Positions 20,713 to 31,371 of a stretch of DNA of 64,000 bases are shown here, piece after piece (positions within the stretch are counted from its first letter, which is position 1; each line of letters begins with the position of its first letter). The DNA comes from an uncultured Shewanella sp. (GTDB taxonomy: Bacteria > Pseudomonadota > Gammaproteobacteria > Enterobacterales > Shewanellaceae): NCBI RefSeq assembly GCF_947497935.1, contig NZ_CANMIO010000010.1:104237-168236 (forward strand), written 5' to 3'. Under the pieces are notes generated by a model. The model did no database searches. It was not told the origin of the DNA and saw nothing but the letters and a program-made list of their open reading frames with translations. Both the position numbers and the translations under genes were made by a program.

Positions 20713-21852
20713 TTAGTAAAGTGAGGTCTTGTTCTTTTGGATGAAATCGCGAGATAAGCGACCAAACATCTTCAAGTAAGTCCAAACCGTGTAGCTAAGT
20801 ACAATCGGTACAAAGATGATTGCAGCCCATGTCATTACAGTCAATGACATCTCACTCGCAGTCGAATCCCACATAGTCAAACTTACGTTTGGCTCTAGTG
20901 AAGATGGCATAACGAATGGGAACATAGCTGCACCACACGTTAGGATAACCGCAGCAATACCTAGTGAGCTAAAGAAGAACGCAAAACCTGAGCGGTTCAT
21001 GCGGCTACATAGCAATACTAAGATAGGCATAAGTAGACCAATTACTGGGAACGCCATAGTCAGTGGGTACTTATCGTAGTTCACTAACCAAGCGCCCGCT
21101 TCAACTGCAACCGTTTTAAGGGTTGGGTCAGAAACACCATAAGTGTCGATAGCTGAAGTAATCACGTAACCATCAATACCGTTAACTAACCATACACCCG
21201 CTGCGCCGAAGAATACGAATAGCGCTACCGATAGCAGCTGCGACATCTTAGCAGCTCTAACGCGTAGCTCGCCTTCCGTCTTCATCTGTAACCAAGTTGA
21301 ACCTTGAAGCATAAACATGCTCACGCTCACTAGGCCAGCTAGAATACCAAAGCCGTTAAGTAGACCGAAGAAACCGCCGTGGTATGTTGCACGTAGGTAT
21401 TCATCGAAGTTAAACGGAACACCTTGTAGCAAGTTACCAAACGCAACACCGATAATTAGCGGCGGAACGAAGCCACCAGCAAACAGTGCCCAGTCCCAAG
21501 ACTTACGCCATCTTGGATCTTCAATCTTAGAGCGGTAATCAAAGCCTACTGGACGCATGAACAATGCAAACAAAGTCAACATCATTGCCACGTAGAAACC
21601 AGAGAAAGACACGCCATAGACCATAGGCCAAGCTGCGAACAATGCACCACCAGCGGTGATTAACCAAACTTGGTTACCATCCCAGTGCGGTGCAATAGAG
21701 TTAATCATGATACGGCGGTCGGTGTCATCTTTACCGATAATCGGTAATAAGGCACCTACACCCATATCGAAGCCGTCGGTGACAGCGAATCCGATGAAAA
21801 GCACACCAATCAGTGCCCACCAGATGAATCTTAACATTTCATAATCAAACAT
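20713..21852 (-). CDS. cydB: Cytochrome bd ubiquinol oxidase subunit II
   Basis: 379 residues, the family length, with about nine hydrophobic helices. It begins FDYEMLRFIWWALIGVLFIGFAVTDGFDMGVG, where the Asp-Gly-Phe-Asp-Met-Gly segment is characteristic of CydB. It pairs with CydA in the inner membrane to reduce O2 with ubiquinol at high affinity. It follows cydA by 15 bases and precedes cydX by 15. Start: ATG after GGAGATCTGATT. Confidence 0.95.
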   Translation of the reverse strand: MFDYEMLRFIWWALIGVLFIGFAVTDGFDMGVGALLPIIGKDDTDRRIMINSIAPHWDGNQVWLITAGGALFAAWPMVYGVSFSGFYVAMMLTLFALFMRPVGFDYRSKIEDPRWRKSWDWALFAGGFVPPLIIGVAFGNLLQGVPFNFDEYLRATYHGGFFGLLNGFGILAGLVSVSMFMLQGSTWLQMKTEGELRVRAAKMSQLLSVALFVFFGAAGVWLVNGIDGYVITSAIDTYGVSDPTLKTVAVEAGAWLVNYDKYPLTMAFPVIGLLMPILVLLCSRMNRSGFAFFFSSLGIAAVILTCGAAMFPFVMPSSLEPNVSLTMWDSTASEMSLTVMTWAAIIFVPIVLSYTVWTYLKMFGRLSRDFIQKNKTSLY

Positions 21853-21867
21853 AATCAGATCTCCAGT

Positions 21868-23424
21868 TTAGGCATCAAGCTTTTCAAAGTGATAACGACC
21901 CGTCTTCAAACAGCTTGGGCCAATACGCGCGAACTTAATCATTAAGAACAGTTCAATCACTAGCAAGATGGTATAGAACAGCGTGATAGAAACGATACTG
22001 AACATTAGGTCGCCCACTGACAAGCTAGAGGCTGACATGAATGTCGGTAACACTTCAGAAATCGTCCAAGGTTGACGGCCGTATTCAGCCACAAACCAAC
22101 CACACTCAATTGCAATCCACGGTAGTGGTAAGCTGTAAAGTGCCGCTTTAAGAACCCATGGTTTCTCTTCAATTTGATGACGCGTGCTCTGCCAAAATGC
22201 TGCGGCAAACACCAATAACATCACCATACCCGCACCAACCATGACACGGAAAGACCAGAACATAGGTGCTACGTTTGGAATAGAATCATCAGCTGCCGCT
22301 TTAATCTGCTCATCTGTCGCATCAACCACTTTATCGGTATAACGCTTCAGTAGTAGACCGTAACCTAGGTCAACTTTTGCTTCTTCAAATGCCGCGCGAA
22401 TTTCAGGTGTTTCATTACCTGCACGTAACTGCTCAAGTAGACCGTATGCCACCATACCGTTACGGATACGCACTTCGTGCTCAGCAATTAGATCTTTAAT
22501 ACCTGTTACTTGCTCATCAAGTGAACGAGTCGCAATGATGCCCATCGCATAAGGAATTTTAACCGCGAAGTCTGTTTCGTGAGTTTCTTGATTTGGGAAA
22601 CCGACTGCAGTGAATGCCGCTGGAGCTGGCTCAGTGTGCCATTCAGCTTCAATTGCTGCTAACTTAACGCGCTGTACTTCACCCACCTTGTAGCCTGATT
22701 CGTCACCAAGAACGATTACAGACAGGATTGATGCCATACCGAAGCTTGCTGCAATCGCAAATGAACGACGTGCAAACGGTAGGTCACGCTTCTTCAAGAT
22801 ATAGTAAGCACTAATCGCTAGAACGAACATCGCACCGGCTACATAACCTGACGCCACGGTGTGAACAAACTTCACCTGTGCAACTGGGTTAAATAGTACT
22901 TCGCCCCAGCTGGTCATTTCCATACGCATGGTTTCGTAGTTGAATGTGCTACCTACTGGGTTTTGCATCCAGCCGTTAGCCACTAAGATCCACAACGCAG
23001 ACATATTAGAACCTAGCGCAACTAACCAAGTTACCGCTAAATGCTGACGCTTGCTGAAACGATCCCATCCAAAGAAGAACATACCCACTAGAGTAGATTC
23101 TAGGAAGAATGCCATCAGACCTTCAATAGCAAGTGGTGCACCAAAAATGTCACCGACGTAATGCGAATAGTATGACCAGTTTGTTCCGAACTGGAACTCC
23201 ATAGCCAAACCAGTTGCAACGCCAAGTGCAAAGTTGATACCGAATAACTTACCCCAGAACTTGGTCATATCTTTATAGATTTGCTTATTGGTCATCACAT
23301 AGAGTGATTCCATAATGGCTAGCAAGAATGCTAACCCCAAGGTCAAGGGAACAAATAGGAAGTGATACATGGCTGTCATCGCAAACTGAAAACGCGACAG
23401 CTCAACAACCTCTTCTAAAATCAT
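21868..23424 (-). CDS. cydA: Cytochrome bd ubiquinol oxidase subunit I
   Basis: 518 residues. His21 in [14 protein letters not shown] corresponds to the haem b595 ligand, and GRQPW near residue 445 is the strongly conserved CydA motif after the Q-loop region, which is of the long E. coli type. It carries the haems and the quinol site. It is first in cydABX. GGAGTC is 7 bases before the ATG. A perfect FNR-type palindrome lies 324 bp upstream, so induction at low oxygen is plausible. Confidence 0.96.
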   Translation of the reverse strand: MILEEVVELSRFQFAMTAMYHFLFVPLTLGLAFLLAIMESLYVMTNKQIYKDMTKFWGKLFGINFALGVATGLAMEFQFGTNWSYYSHYVGDIFGAPLAIEGLMAFFLESTLVGMFFFGWDRFSKRQHLAVTWLVALGSNMSALWILVANGWMQNPVGSTFNYETMRMEMTSWGEVLFNPVAQVKFVHTVASGYVAGAMFVLAISAYYILKKRDLPFARRSFAIAASFGMASILSVIVLGDESGYKVGEVQRVKLAAIEAEWHTEPAPAAFTAVGFPNQETHETDFAVKIPYAMGIIATRSLDEQVTGIKDLIAEHEVRIRNGMVAYGLLEQLRAGNETPEIRAAFEEAKVDLGYGLLLKRYTDKVVDATDEQIKAAADDSIPNVAPMFWSFRVMVGAGMVMLLVFAAAFWQSTRHQIEEKPWVLKAALYSLPLPWIAIECGWFVAEYGRQPWTISEVLPTFMSASSLSVGDLMFSIVSITLFYTILLVIELFLMIKFARIGPSCLKTGRYHFEKLDA

Positions 23425-23747
23425 TTGTGACTCCTTAGGTGGTATGTCAAATCACACTCGTTAGATCCCCATCAACGAAATGTGATTGCCTATATAGGAA
23501 TAGTAATGCAGTAAACACAGCCGATTTTTATTAACAATAAATCGACTTAACCGCGCTTGATTGTTTAATTCTTAAATTTTGTAATTTAAAGTCTAAAACC
23601 CTAGCAAAAAACCGCTTGCCTTCACGTTTTCACAGACCTTTGTGACACCCATCTCGATCGCTAGGATAAAAAACAAACAAATTAGTTAATATCAGCCACT
23701 TGCAATACGAAATAGAGTTATCTCGGGGGATTTTATAACATTCAAAA

Positions 23748-23761
23748 TTGATTCAAATCAA
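23748..23761. promoter_or_regulatory. FNR/EtrA-type binding site upstream of cydA
   Basis: TTGAT-TCAA-ATCAA is a perfect match to the FNR consensus TTGATNNNNATCAA. It is 324 bp before the cydA start, further than usual, and about 340 bp before the promoter at 24098 in the other direction. The rest of the 23425-24090 gap is AT-rich, with TGTGA half-sites near 23484 and 23640 but no gene. Confidence 0.6.
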
Positions 23762-24097
23762 TCAATCCATTCGGTTTCAATGGGTTTTGAGCCTTAGCAC
23801 ACAGTTCTACCAAGCGCACACTTGACAGCACAAACCACTCATGCTAGGAGTGGTCATTTTTTAAACTAAACAAGTTTAAAAGGCCCCTAAACAAATTATT
23901 CACACCCGAGCCGCCAAAAAACCATTTGTTAACAACTTTAGCAACAATAATAATAGCCCAAATCTATGAGATCGAAATCACATAAATTTGAAATAAGCTT
24001 TAAATACAAAATGATAAAAACAAGATCCAGCACAAACAAATACAACAAAAGTAACTTCGGATTAGTTTTATTAATACCAAAATGCAATTTTTCTCGT

Positions 24098-24126
24098 TTG
24101 ATGAAATATGGAGACTCGCCTAAAAT
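24098..24126 (+). promoter_or_regulatory. Sigma-70 promoter of a free-standing small transcript
   Basis: TTGATG (24098-24103), a 17-bp spacer and TAAAAT (24121-24126). Four of six and five of six bases match the consensus boxes at ideal spacing. Expected start of transcription is near 24133. Confidence 0.65.
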
Positions 24127-24222
24127 GTGCACCAAGTTAAGGAGACGGTCTGGTTAACCCGGTGAAGTAGCCCGGTAAAGACTAACTCCGCTTAAATCAT
24201 CAATCTATGTGGAGAAACTGTT

Positions 24223-24300
24223 ATGACAAAATTATTCGAGCGTCTAGTTGTTAGCTATCAGCGTGTTTTCGTTGAACTTTATACTTCTAGAGAGCTATAA
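24223..24300 (+). CDS. 25-residue small ORF in the free-standing transcript
   Basis: MTKLFERLVVSYQRVFVELY plus TSREL, then TAA. GGAG lies 8 bases before the ATG, a good ribosome site. The peptide would form one amphipathic helix with hydrophobic residues at 4, 5, 8, 9, 12, 16, 19 and 20, and has no Cys. No gene follows on this strand, so it is not a classical attenuator leader peptide. The family is unknown to me. Confidence 0.5.
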   Translation: MTKLFERLVVSYQRVFVELYTSREL

Positions 24301-24351
24301 GTACGACTTTCTAATGCAAGATTAATCTTGAAGTTTTGTTAGCGCAAAGCG

Positions 24352-24381
24352 GCCCTCCTTAGGAATAAGGAGGGCTTTTTT
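24352..24381 (+). terminator. Strong intrinsic terminator of the small transcript
   Basis: GCCCTCCTT/AAGGAGGGC, a 9-bp perfect stem with loop AGGAAT, followed by TTTTTTA. It is on the plus strand, while the neighbouring long genes (cydA, purL) are on the minus strand. Confidence 0.9.
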
Positions 24382-24583
24382 ATGCCTGTTTATTAATTCC
24401 ACAGACCAAATGAACGCCCACCACTAACCTTATCGATTATGGATAACTTCAGCTTATCCATAAAATGATTAATAGCGGCTTAAAACAATTTATTTAGCAT
24501 TTAATGAATCATAAAACCCGTTGTAATCCATTGTTTCATCAACCTTGTTTGGCAAAGCCTACTGTTCTCAAATATTTCAGGCA

Positions 24584-24609
24584 AAAAAAAGCCCCTAAAA
24601 ATAGAGGCT
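24584..24609 (-). terminator. Terminator of purL
   Basis: On the minus strand, AGCCTCT-ATTTTT-AGGGGCT (7 pairs including one G-U) followed by eight T, 41 bases after the purL stop. Between here and 24381 there is nothing else I can name. Confidence 0.8.
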
Positions 24610-24649
24610 TTTCGCTAGTAGAGCTAACATCATATTAGCTATAAATTTA

Positions 24650-27600
24650 TTAGCCGACCGACTTTCTCACGTTACGGAACATTCTCATCCAAGGGCTATC
24701 TTCACCCCAAGACTCTGGATGCCATGAGTTGGCAACGGTTCTAAATACGCGCTCTGGGTGCGGCATCATAATCGTTACTCGACCATCGGTAGAACTCAAT
24801 GCTGTAATCGCGTTAGGCGAACCGTTCGGGTTTTGTGGGTACTGAGTCGCAATCTGACCATTACCATCAACGTAGCGTAGTGCAATGGTGCCTGACGCTT
24901 CAGCTGCCGCTAGAGCCTCTGGCGATGCAAACTCAGCGCGACCTTCACCGTGTGACACAGCGATTGGCATGCGTGAACCTTCCATACCTTGGAAGAACAG
25001 CGATGGGCTCTTCTGTACTTCAACTAGGCTGAAGCGTGCTTCGAAACGCTCTGAGCGGTTACGCACAAAGTGTGGCCAAAGCTCAGTGCCTGGAATGATG
25101 TCTTTAAGGTTTGACAGCATCTGACAACCATTACACACACCTAGTGAGAAACTGTCATTGCGTTCGAAGAACTGGCTAAACTGCTCACGAGCACGCTCAT
25201 TAAACAGAATCGACTTAGCCCAGCCCTCACCCGCGCCCAGTACGTCACCGTAAGAGAAGCCACCACAAGCCACAAGGCCTTGGAACTGCTCGAGGCTAAT
25301 ACGCCCGCTTAAGATGTCACTCATATGAACGTCCATCGCCTCGAAACCTGCGCGGTCAAATGCCGCCGCCATTTCAATATGCGAGTTAACGCCCTGCTCA
25401 CGCAAGATTGCCATCTTAGGCGCAGCACCTTTTAAGATAAATGGCGCAGCAACGTCTTCACTTGGGTCAAAGCTTAAATCAACTGTCAGGCCTAAGTCCT
25501 TGGTGTCTTGCTTAAGCTCGAACTCTTCTTTAGCACACTCAGGATTATCACGTAGCGCTTGCATGCGGTAAGTGGTTTCAGCCCAGATAGTACGTAGTGA
25601 GGTTCGCGTTTCAGTTAGTACTTCACGCTCCCCATCGAAGATAGCAATGCTGTCAGTTTCGGTTAGCTCTGCAACCTTATGACAAGGTACGCCAGCATCA
25701 TTAAACTTAGCGGTAATCACTGCGGTATCTTGACGACGAACCTGAATGACCGCACCTAACTCTTCGTTAAATAAACGCTCAACGTCAGTGCCGCTCAACT
25801 TACTCAAGTCAACATTAAGACCCGTGTGACCAGCAAATGCCATTTCAACTAAGGTCGTGTATAGGCCACCATCACTTCTGTCGTGATAAGCAATAATCGA
25901 CTTATCGGCAATCATTGGCTGAATGGTTTCGAAGAAGCCTTTCAGTGTTGATGAGTTATCAAGATCTGGGGCGATATCACCTAGCTCACTGTAAACCTGT
26001 GCTAAACAAGAGCCGCCTAGACGGTTCTGTCCAAGACCAAGATCAAGCAGTAATAAGTCTGTGTCACCTTTGTCGGTGCGAAGCTCTGGCGTAACGGTAT
26101 TACGTACATCTTGAACGACGCCAAATGCAGTAATAACCAATGACATTGGCGATGTTACGGTCTTTTGAACGCCGTTCTCTTCCCAAGCGGTTTTCATCGA
26201 CATTGAGTCTTTGCCCACAGGAATAGTCAGAGACAAGTCAGGACAAAGCTCTTCGCCAATGGCTTTTACTGCTTCGTAGAGACCCGCGTCTTCACCTGGG
26301 TGACCCGCTGGCGACATCCAGTTAGCAGATAGCTTAATGTGCTTGAACGATCCAATATCGGTGCCAGCAATGTTCATGATTGACTCGGCTACGGCCATAC
26401 GCGCCGATGCGCCAAAGTCGAGTAGTGCAAGCGGCGTACGCTCACCCATAGACATGGCTTCACCTGTGTATGAATCATAGCTTGAGGCAGTTACTGCGCA
26501 ATCGGCTACCGGTACCTGCCAAGGGCCTACCATCTGGTCACGATTAACTAGACCTGTTACCGTTCTGTCACCAATGGTGATAAGGAAGGTTTTCTCGGCA
26601 ATTGTTGGTAAACGCAGTAAACGGTGCGCCGCCTCTTGTACTTCAATGCCTGCTTGGTCTAGTGCTGCAGAATTAGCTTTAGCGCTAACCACATCCCGAC
26701 TCATCTTAGGCGCTTTGCCTAGTAGCACTTCTAGTGGCAAGTCGATTGGATGATTTTCAAAGTGCTCGTCACTCAGTACCAGCTCTTTTTCTTCCGTCGC
26801 CACACCGACAACCGCAAAAGGTGCACGCTCACGCTGACAGATCTGGGTAAATAGCTCTATATTCTCTGGCGCAATTGACATCACATAACGCTCTTGTGAT
26901 TCGTTACACCAAATTTCTAACGGGCTCATTCCTGGCTCATCAGATGGCACTTTACGTAGCTCGAACTTACCGCCACGCTCACCGTCATTCACAAGTTCAG
27001 GGAATGCATTTGATAAACCGCCCGCGCCCACATCGTGGATAAACTGGATTGGGTTTTCATCACCCATCTGCCAGCAGCGATCGATAACTTCTTGGCAACG
27101 ACGTTCCATTTCTGGGTTTTCACGCTGCACAGAAGCAAAGTCCAAGTCTTCGCTTGATTGGCCCGATGTCATTGATGACGCCGCGCCGCCGCCCAAGCCG
27201 ATATTCATCGCAGGGCCGCCAAGGACGACTAGCTTTGCGCCAACGGTGATCTCACCTTTTTGTACGTGCTCTTCACGGATATTACCTAAACCACCCGCCA
27301 GCATAATTGGCTTATGGTAACCACGCACTTCAACGCCGTTGTGACTGTTAACTTCTTGCTCGTAAGTACGGAAATAACCCACAAGTGCCGGACGACCAAA
27401 TTCGTTGTTAAATGCCGCGCCGCCTAATGGGCCTTCGGTCATAATATCCAGCGCTGTCACGATGCGATCTGGCTTGCCGTAATCGGCTTCCCATGGCTGA
27501 ATAAAGCCTGGGATCTTAAGGTTTGATACGCTAAAGCCTGTTAGGCCAGCCTTTGGCTTAGAGCCTCGACCCGTTGCGCCTTCGTCACGGATTTCACCAC

Positions 27601-28534
27601 CGCTGCCGGTAGCCGCACCAGGGTACGGGCTGATTGCCGTTGGGTGGTTGTGAGTTTCAACCTTCATTAAGATATGCATTGGCTCAGTGTGGTAGCCGTA
27701 AACGCCATCTTGTTTCGGGAAGAAGCGACCGGCTGTAGAGCCAGTCATTACTGCGGCGTTATCTTTATAGGCAGATAACACGTTTTCTGGCGTCTTCTCG
27801 AAAGTATTTTTAATCATCTTGAACAATGACTTTGGCTGTACTTCGCCATCGATTGTCCAATCTGCGTTAAAGATCTTATGACGACAATGCTCAGAGTTTG
27901 CCTGAGCAAACATCATCAGCTCAATATCGTTCGGTTTACGACCTAGACGAGTAAAGTTCTCAACTAGATAGTCAATTTCATCTTCGGCCAATGCCAAGCC
28001 CAACTTAGTGTTAGCTTGTTCAAGCGCCGAGCGACCTTGAGTCAGCACATCAACACTTGTGAACTTGGCAGGCTCGGTACGTGCAAACAACACGCTAGCG
28101 GCATCGAAGCTTGGTAAAATCACTTCAACCATACGGTCATGCAGCAATGCGTTTAATGTTTTAACCTGTTCGCTAGTCAACTCGTCGGCCACAACATAAT
28201 AGGCAATACCACGCTCTAATCGCTTAACCTTATTCAGGCCGCAATTGTGTGCGATATCTGTTGCTTTTGATGACCAAGGAGAGATAGTGCCGGAACGGGG
28301 TGTAACGAAGTGGAGATGACCTTCTGGCGTATGCGCTTCGATAGCGGGGCCGTAGGTGAGGATTTTTTCAAGCTGTTGACTTTCTTTTTCATTTAGCGAC
28401 TCATTCAAATCGGCTAAATGGACAAACTCGGCATAGATTTGGCGCACTGGTAGTGCTGCCGATTCACAAGCTTGCATCAGCTTCTGTACTCTAAACGCCG
28501 AAAGTGCAGGGGCTCCGCGGATGATCTCCATCAC
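24650..28534 (-). CDS. purL: Phosphoribosylformylglycinamidine synthase (FGAM synthase)
   Basis: 1294 residues, the full single-chain gammaproteobacterial form. It has an N-terminal PurS-like domain ([14 protein letters not shown]), the two ATP-dependent synthase halves ([24 protein letters not shown]), and a C-terminal glutamine amidotransferase with nucleophile Cys in GVCNGCQML and a late HPE ([10 protein letters not shown]). It makes FGAM from FGAR, ATP and glutamine in purine synthesis. The start is GTG at 28532-28534, directly followed by ATG, as in E. coli MMEI; AAGGTG lies 7 bases upstream. It is monocistronic and divergent from mltF. Confidence 0.97.
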   Translation of the reverse strand: MMEIIRGAPALSAFRVQKLMQACESAALPVRQIYAEFVHLADLNESLNEKESQQLEKILTYGPAIEAHTPEGHLHFVTPRSGTISPWSSKATDIAHNCGLNKVKRLERGIAYYVVADELTSEQVKTLNALLHDRMVEVILPSFDAASVLFARTEPAKFTSVDVLTQGRSALEQANTKLGLALAEDEIDYLVENFTRLGRKPNDIELMMFAQANSEHCRHKIFNADWTIDGEVQPKSLFKMIKNTFEKTPENVLSAYKDNAAVMTGSTAGRFFPKQDGVYGYHTEPMHILMKVETHNHPTAISPYPGAATGSGGEIRDEGATGRGSKPKAGLTGFSVSNLKIPGFIQPWEADYGKPDRIVTALDIMTEGPLGGAAFNNEFGRPALVGYFRTYEQEVNSHNGVEVRGYHKPIMLAGGLGNIREEHVQKGEITVGAKLVVLGGPAMNIGLGGGAASSMTSGQSSEDLDFASVQRENPEMERRCQEVIDRCWQMGDENPIQFIHDVGAGGLSNAFPELVNDGERGGKFELRKVPSDEPGMSPLEIWCNESQERYVMSIAPENIELFTQICQRERAPFAVVGVATEEKELVLSDEHFENHPIDLPLEVLLGKAPKMSRDVVSAKANSAALDQAGIEVQEAAHRLLRLPTIAEKTFLITIGDRTVTGLVNRDQMVGPWQVPVADCAVTASSYDSYTGEAMSMGERTPLALLDFGASARMAVAESIMNIAGTDIGSFKHIKLSANWMSPAGHPGEDAGLYEAVKAIGEELCPDLSLTIPVGKDSMSMKTAWEENGVQKTVTSPMSLVITAFGVVQDVRNTVTPELRTDKGDTDLLLLDLGLGQNRLGGSCLAQVYSELGDIAPDLDNSSTLKGFFETIQPMIADKSIIAYHDRSDGGLYTTLVEMAFAGHTGLNVDLSKLSGTDVERLFNEELGAVIQVRRQDTAVITAKFNDAGVPCHKVAELTETDSIAIFDGEREVLTETRTSLRTIWAETTYRMQALRDNPECAKEEFELKQDTKDLGLTVDLSFDPSEDVAAPFILKGAAPKMAILREQGVNSHIEMAAAFDRAGFEAMDVHMSDILSGRISLEQFQGLVACGGFSYGDVLGAGEGWAKSILFNERAREQFSQFFERNDSFSLGVCNGCQMLSNLKDIIPGTELWPHFVRNRSERFEARFSLVEVQKSPSLFFQGMEGSRMPIAVSHGEGRAEFASPEALAAAEASGTIALRYVDGNGQIATQYPQNPNGSPNAITALSSTDGRVTIMMPHPERVFRTVANSWHPESWGEDSPWMRMFRNVRKSVG

Positions 28535-28751
28535 GTCTTTTCACCTTATATATTATAATTGCAGGGTCAGATCTGGGCGCTATTATAGGGAAATGTTTGC
28601 CACAAATCACCAGCCGTCGCTGTAGAAAACAGTGTTTCCTGTACAGGAAAAAGCGACTTAAAAACTTTTGCGCTACCAAGTGGAAATACCCAGCAAAAAC
28701 TTCATTTGGGTTCATACTAAAAACAACACTCCCCTATAAAATTTCTGTTTT

Positions 28752-28779
28752 TTTACGGCAACCAAGATTGTGATATAAT
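28752..28779 (+). promoter_or_regulatory. Promoter of mltF
   Basis: TTTACG (28752-28757), a 16-bp spacer and a perfect TATAAT (28774-28779) preceded by TGA, an extended -10. It lies 60 bp before the mltF start. Confidence 0.65.
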
Positions 28780-28838
28780 CGACGGCTATTTCTTTATATT
28801 CTTAATAATTTAAGTTAAGCGTTAACACTAAATAATCG

Positions 28839-30287
28839 ATGAAAAGACTCATACTTGCTCTATGCTGTATCACCTTGCTGGCTGCCTGCCAGAAGGTTGT
28901 CGTGGAGCAAGAAAAAACCACTCCCCCGCCAAAGCCAACTCAATTAGTTGTCGGTACTTTATATGGCCCACAGATTTACTTTACCTCTGGACAAGGGGAG
29001 TCAGGTTATGACTATGAGATGGCAGAACGCTTCGCCAACTACCTAGACCTCGAATTAAAGATGCAGGCTTTCGCCAATATCAGCGAGCTTTATAGCGCTA
29101 TGCGCAATGGTGAAATCGACATTATTGCGGCAGGGTTGGCCGATACACCGGCAAGACGTGAGCAGTTTAGACTCGGCCCGCCACTTTACCGAGTTAATCA
29201 AGTGTTGGTTTATCGCCAAGGTACAGCCATACCTAAAAATGTCGATACACTTAAAGGTGAGATCACAGTAACCACCGACTCCTCTTTTGTCGACACCTTA
29301 ACTGAACTACAGAAATCCAACCCTAACTTGATATGGAATCAAGAAAAAGACAAGGATGCCGAAGAGTTGCTGACCATGATAGCTACCGGAGAGATCCCGT
29401 ACACCATTGCCGACTCGACCAGTTTAGACATCAACAGACGCTTTATGCCTGAGCTACGAGAAGGGCTCGTTTTAAAGTATAAACAGCCAGTGGTGTGGTT
29501 ATTGCCCGCCACTAACAGCGACAAACTGATGAGTGAGTTACTGGCGTTTTGGCATATAGAGAAACGCAGTGGCACCTTGGCTCACCTCAATGAGAAATAC
29601 TTTGCTCACGTTGAGCGCTTCGACTATGTCGATACCCGCGCCTTTATCCGTGCCATCGATAATAAGCTGCCTAAGTACCAAGCCACGTTTGAAAAATACG
29701 CCGAGGGCATAGACTGGCGCAAGCTTGCCGCAACCGCCTATCAGGAGTCCCATTGGAACCCTAATGCTCGCTCTCCGACAGGTGTGCGCGGCTTGATGAT
29801 GTTGACCCTACCAACAGCGAAACAAGTAGGAATTAAAAACCGTCTCGACCCTTACCAGAGCATCAAGGGCGGCGCAAAGTACCTAAATAGTATGCTAGAG
29901 CGGCTACCGGACTCCATTCCAGATAGTCAGCGTATGTGGTTCGCTCTCGCCTCTTATAATATTGGCTTAGGACATGTGGAAGATGCTCGAAAGCTGGCAC
30001 AGTCTCAAGGACTCAACCCAAGCGCTTGGCGTGACGTAAAGTCCGTTTTACCGTTGCTGCAAAAGCGCAAATATTACAAGAAAACCCGCTATGGGTACGC
30101 AAGAGGCAATGAAGCGGTGCATTATGTCGATAGCATTCGTCGTTACTATGACACGCTTGTATGGATAGATAATCAGAATATGTTACTTGAGCTCAAGAAA
30201 AAACCGCTTCAGACCGCCGAGGCTAAAGAGACTGAACTGAACAAAGAGGGCAAACAGCCTCAGACCGACGCTCCGCAACAGCCCTAA
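28839..30287 (+). CDS. mltF: Membrane-bound lytic murein transglycosylase F
   Basis: A 482-residue lipoprotein (lipobox LAAC, Cys17). Residues ~38-265 form a periplasmic binding protein-like domain ([26 protein letters not shown]), then a soluble lytic transglycosylase domain: AYQESHWNP with catalytic Glu303, [10 protein letters not shown], and [13 protein letters not shown]. This domain order is specific to MltF. It cleaves peptidoglycan at the outer membrane with anhydro-muropeptide formation. The tail after ~450 is low-complexity and charged. purL/mltF divergent order is conserved in gammaproteobacteria. Confidence 0.95.
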   Translation: MKRLILALCCITLLAACQKVVVEQEKTTPPPKPTQLVVGTLYGPQIYFTSGQGESGYDYEMAERFANYLDLELKMQAFANISELYSAMRNGEIDIIAAGLADTPARREQFRLGPPLYRVNQVLVYRQGTAIPKNVDTLKGEITVTTDSSFVDTLTELQKSNPNLIWNQEKDKDAEELLTMIATGEIPYTIADSTSLDINRRFMPELREGLVLKYKQPVVWLLPATNSDKLMSELLAFWHIEKRSGTLAHLNEKYFAHVERFDYVDTRAFIRAIDNKLPKYQATFEKYAEGIDWRKLAATAYQESHWNPNARSPTGVRGLMMLTLPTAKQVGIKNRLDPYQSIKGGAKYLNSMLERLPDSIPDSQRMWFALASYNIGLGHVEDARKLAQSQGLNPSAWRDVKSVLPLLQKRKYYKKTRYGYARGNEAVHYVDSIRRYYDTLVWIDNQNMLLELKKKPLQTAEAKETELNKEGKQPQTDAPQQP

Positions 30288-30290
30288 GCG

Positions 30291-30355
30291 TATCTTTTCT
30301 TAAATAAGAGATAAGCAGCATTGAGCCTGTCTTTTCTTAAATAAGAGATAAACAG
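30291..30355. repeat. Two direct copies of a 28-bp hairpin-forming unit after mltF
   Basis: Copies at 30291-30318 and 30328-30355 differ at two positions. Each contains TCTTAAATAAGA, which can fold as a short stem. They start 4 bases after the mltF stop codon and may act as a 3' end, although neither has a T-run. The gap 30356-30540 shows nothing else. Confidence 0.7.
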
Positions 30356-30566
30356 CCTTATTCTAAGTGAATAAATCCCAGAGCTTAGCCGATAAATACC
30401 CTAAACCTCATAGGGATACTAGAGCACAATTCTCGAACATTTTATCGTCAGGCAGGACGCTATTTAGCTAATTTTTAACGAATTCATCAAAGATTAATCA
30501 TACTCACGTAGACTTTTATATAGTAAGTTGATAAAGGTCTTAAGTATAAATACCAGTGAGGTCTAT

Positions 30567-30704
30567 ATGAGAAAGAAAACAATTAATAATGTCGCGGCGC
30601 GTCGTCGTAGCCAATTAAAAACACGCCACGTAAAAGTACTTAACAGACACAAACAGTTCTTCGCATTTATTAAGCCTTTGGATGATGGTTTTTTTAACTC
30701 TTAG
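30567..30704 (+). CDS. 45-residue basic small protein, unknown
   Basis: MRKKTINNVAARRRSQ, then a Lys/Arg/His-rich middle and KPLDDGFFNS at the end; about a third of the residues are basic. A GAGG lies 5 bases before the ATG. The last 11 bases overlap the 3' end of convergent tadA. The composition suggests nucleic-acid or ribosome contact, but this is only inference. It is not a known ribosomal protein. It could be a chance ORF; the ribosome site and composition argue mildly for a gene. Confidence 0.45.
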   Translation: MRKKTINNVAARRRSQLKTRHVKVLNRHKQFFAFIKPLDDGFFNS

Positions 30705-31215
30705 GAGTCGATAACAAAGCTTGTTGCTTGGCTAAGGCTTTAGCCGCTTTTATCTCTTTTCTTCTACGCTTGAAAAATGCGCTGAGCTGTTCACTACACT
30801 CGGTTTCAAGCACGCCTGAGCTAACATCGACCTGATGATTAAAAGCACTGTGTCGCACTATGTCGATCACAGTGCCAGCCGCGCCAGTTTTTTCATCTCT
30901 CGCGCCAAAGACTAAACGACCGACTCTTGAATGCACTATTGCGCCGGCACACATAGCACAAGGCTCAAGCGTGACATAAAGCGTAGTATCGAGTAAGCGA
31001 TAATTCTGCATTATCTGACCAGCTTGACGTAAACACTGCATCTCTGCATGGGCGCTTGGGTCGTGCAGACCAATACTGAAATTAAACCCGGCACTAATAA
31101 CTTCGCCATCTTTCACCAGCACGGCGCCAACAGGCACTTCCCCCTTTTCTTCCGCTTTTGTCGCCATATCCATCGCCATTTTCATGAAATGGATATCCTG
31201 TTCCTGCTGTGACAA
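30694..31215 (-). CDS. tadA: tRNA-specific adenosine deaminase TadA
   Basis: 173 residues with the zinc-dependent deaminase signature: His56-Ala-Glu58 (HAEMQC) and PCAMC with Cys86 and Cys89. It deaminates A34 to inosine in tRNA-Arg(ACG), an essential reaction. The C-terminal ~20 residues are Lys/Ala-rich. The ATG follows the family N-terminus (DIHFMKMAMDMA). The mltF-tadA neighbourhood is conserved. Confidence 0.95.
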   Translation of the reverse strand: MSQQEQDIHFMKMAMDMATKAEEKGEVPVGAVLVKDGEVISAGFNFSIGLHDPSAHAEMQCLRQAGQIMQNYRLLDTTLYVTLEPCAMCAGAIVHSRVGRLVFGARDEKTGAAGTVIDIVRHSAFNHQVDVSSGVLETECSEQLSAFFKRRRKEIKAAKALAKQQALLSTPKS

Positions 31216-31371
31216 TCTACGCCCCTAATATTTATCTATAACAGTTCGATACTGCTAAGCAAGCCATGCTTAAAACATAGCCTTATTGCTAAGCGAAAAC
31301 ACTGTCGATGTATAACGCAAGATTATATCAAGCTTTACGCCCAAACGAGTCATCAATCACTAATTCAAGCG

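Larger units (their letters stand above)
24133..24381 (+). ncRNA. Putative ~250-nt transcript with a folded leader and small ORF
   Basis: Bounded by the promoter at 24098-24126 and the terminator at 24352-24381. The leader can fold: GGAG (24141-24144) with CTCC (24186-24189); GGTCT (24147-24151) with AGACT (24179-24183, one G-U), separated by a symmetric 2x2 internal loop; and CCGG (24159-24162) with CCGG (24172-24175) inside. A 14-bp perfect palindrome, CAAGATTAATCTTG, sits at 24317-24330 between the ORF and the terminator. I do not recognise a known riboswitch or sRNA family. It may be a small mRNA, an sRNA or both. Confidence 0.5.

Noticed and set aside
23480..23660. CRP site before cydA
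   Set aside because: Only TGTGA half-sites are present; no second half at the right spacing.
24141..24189. Cyclic-di-GMP or other known riboswitch
   Set aside because: The folded leader lacks conserved core words of the classes I know, and no suitable target gene follows; left as an unassigned structure.
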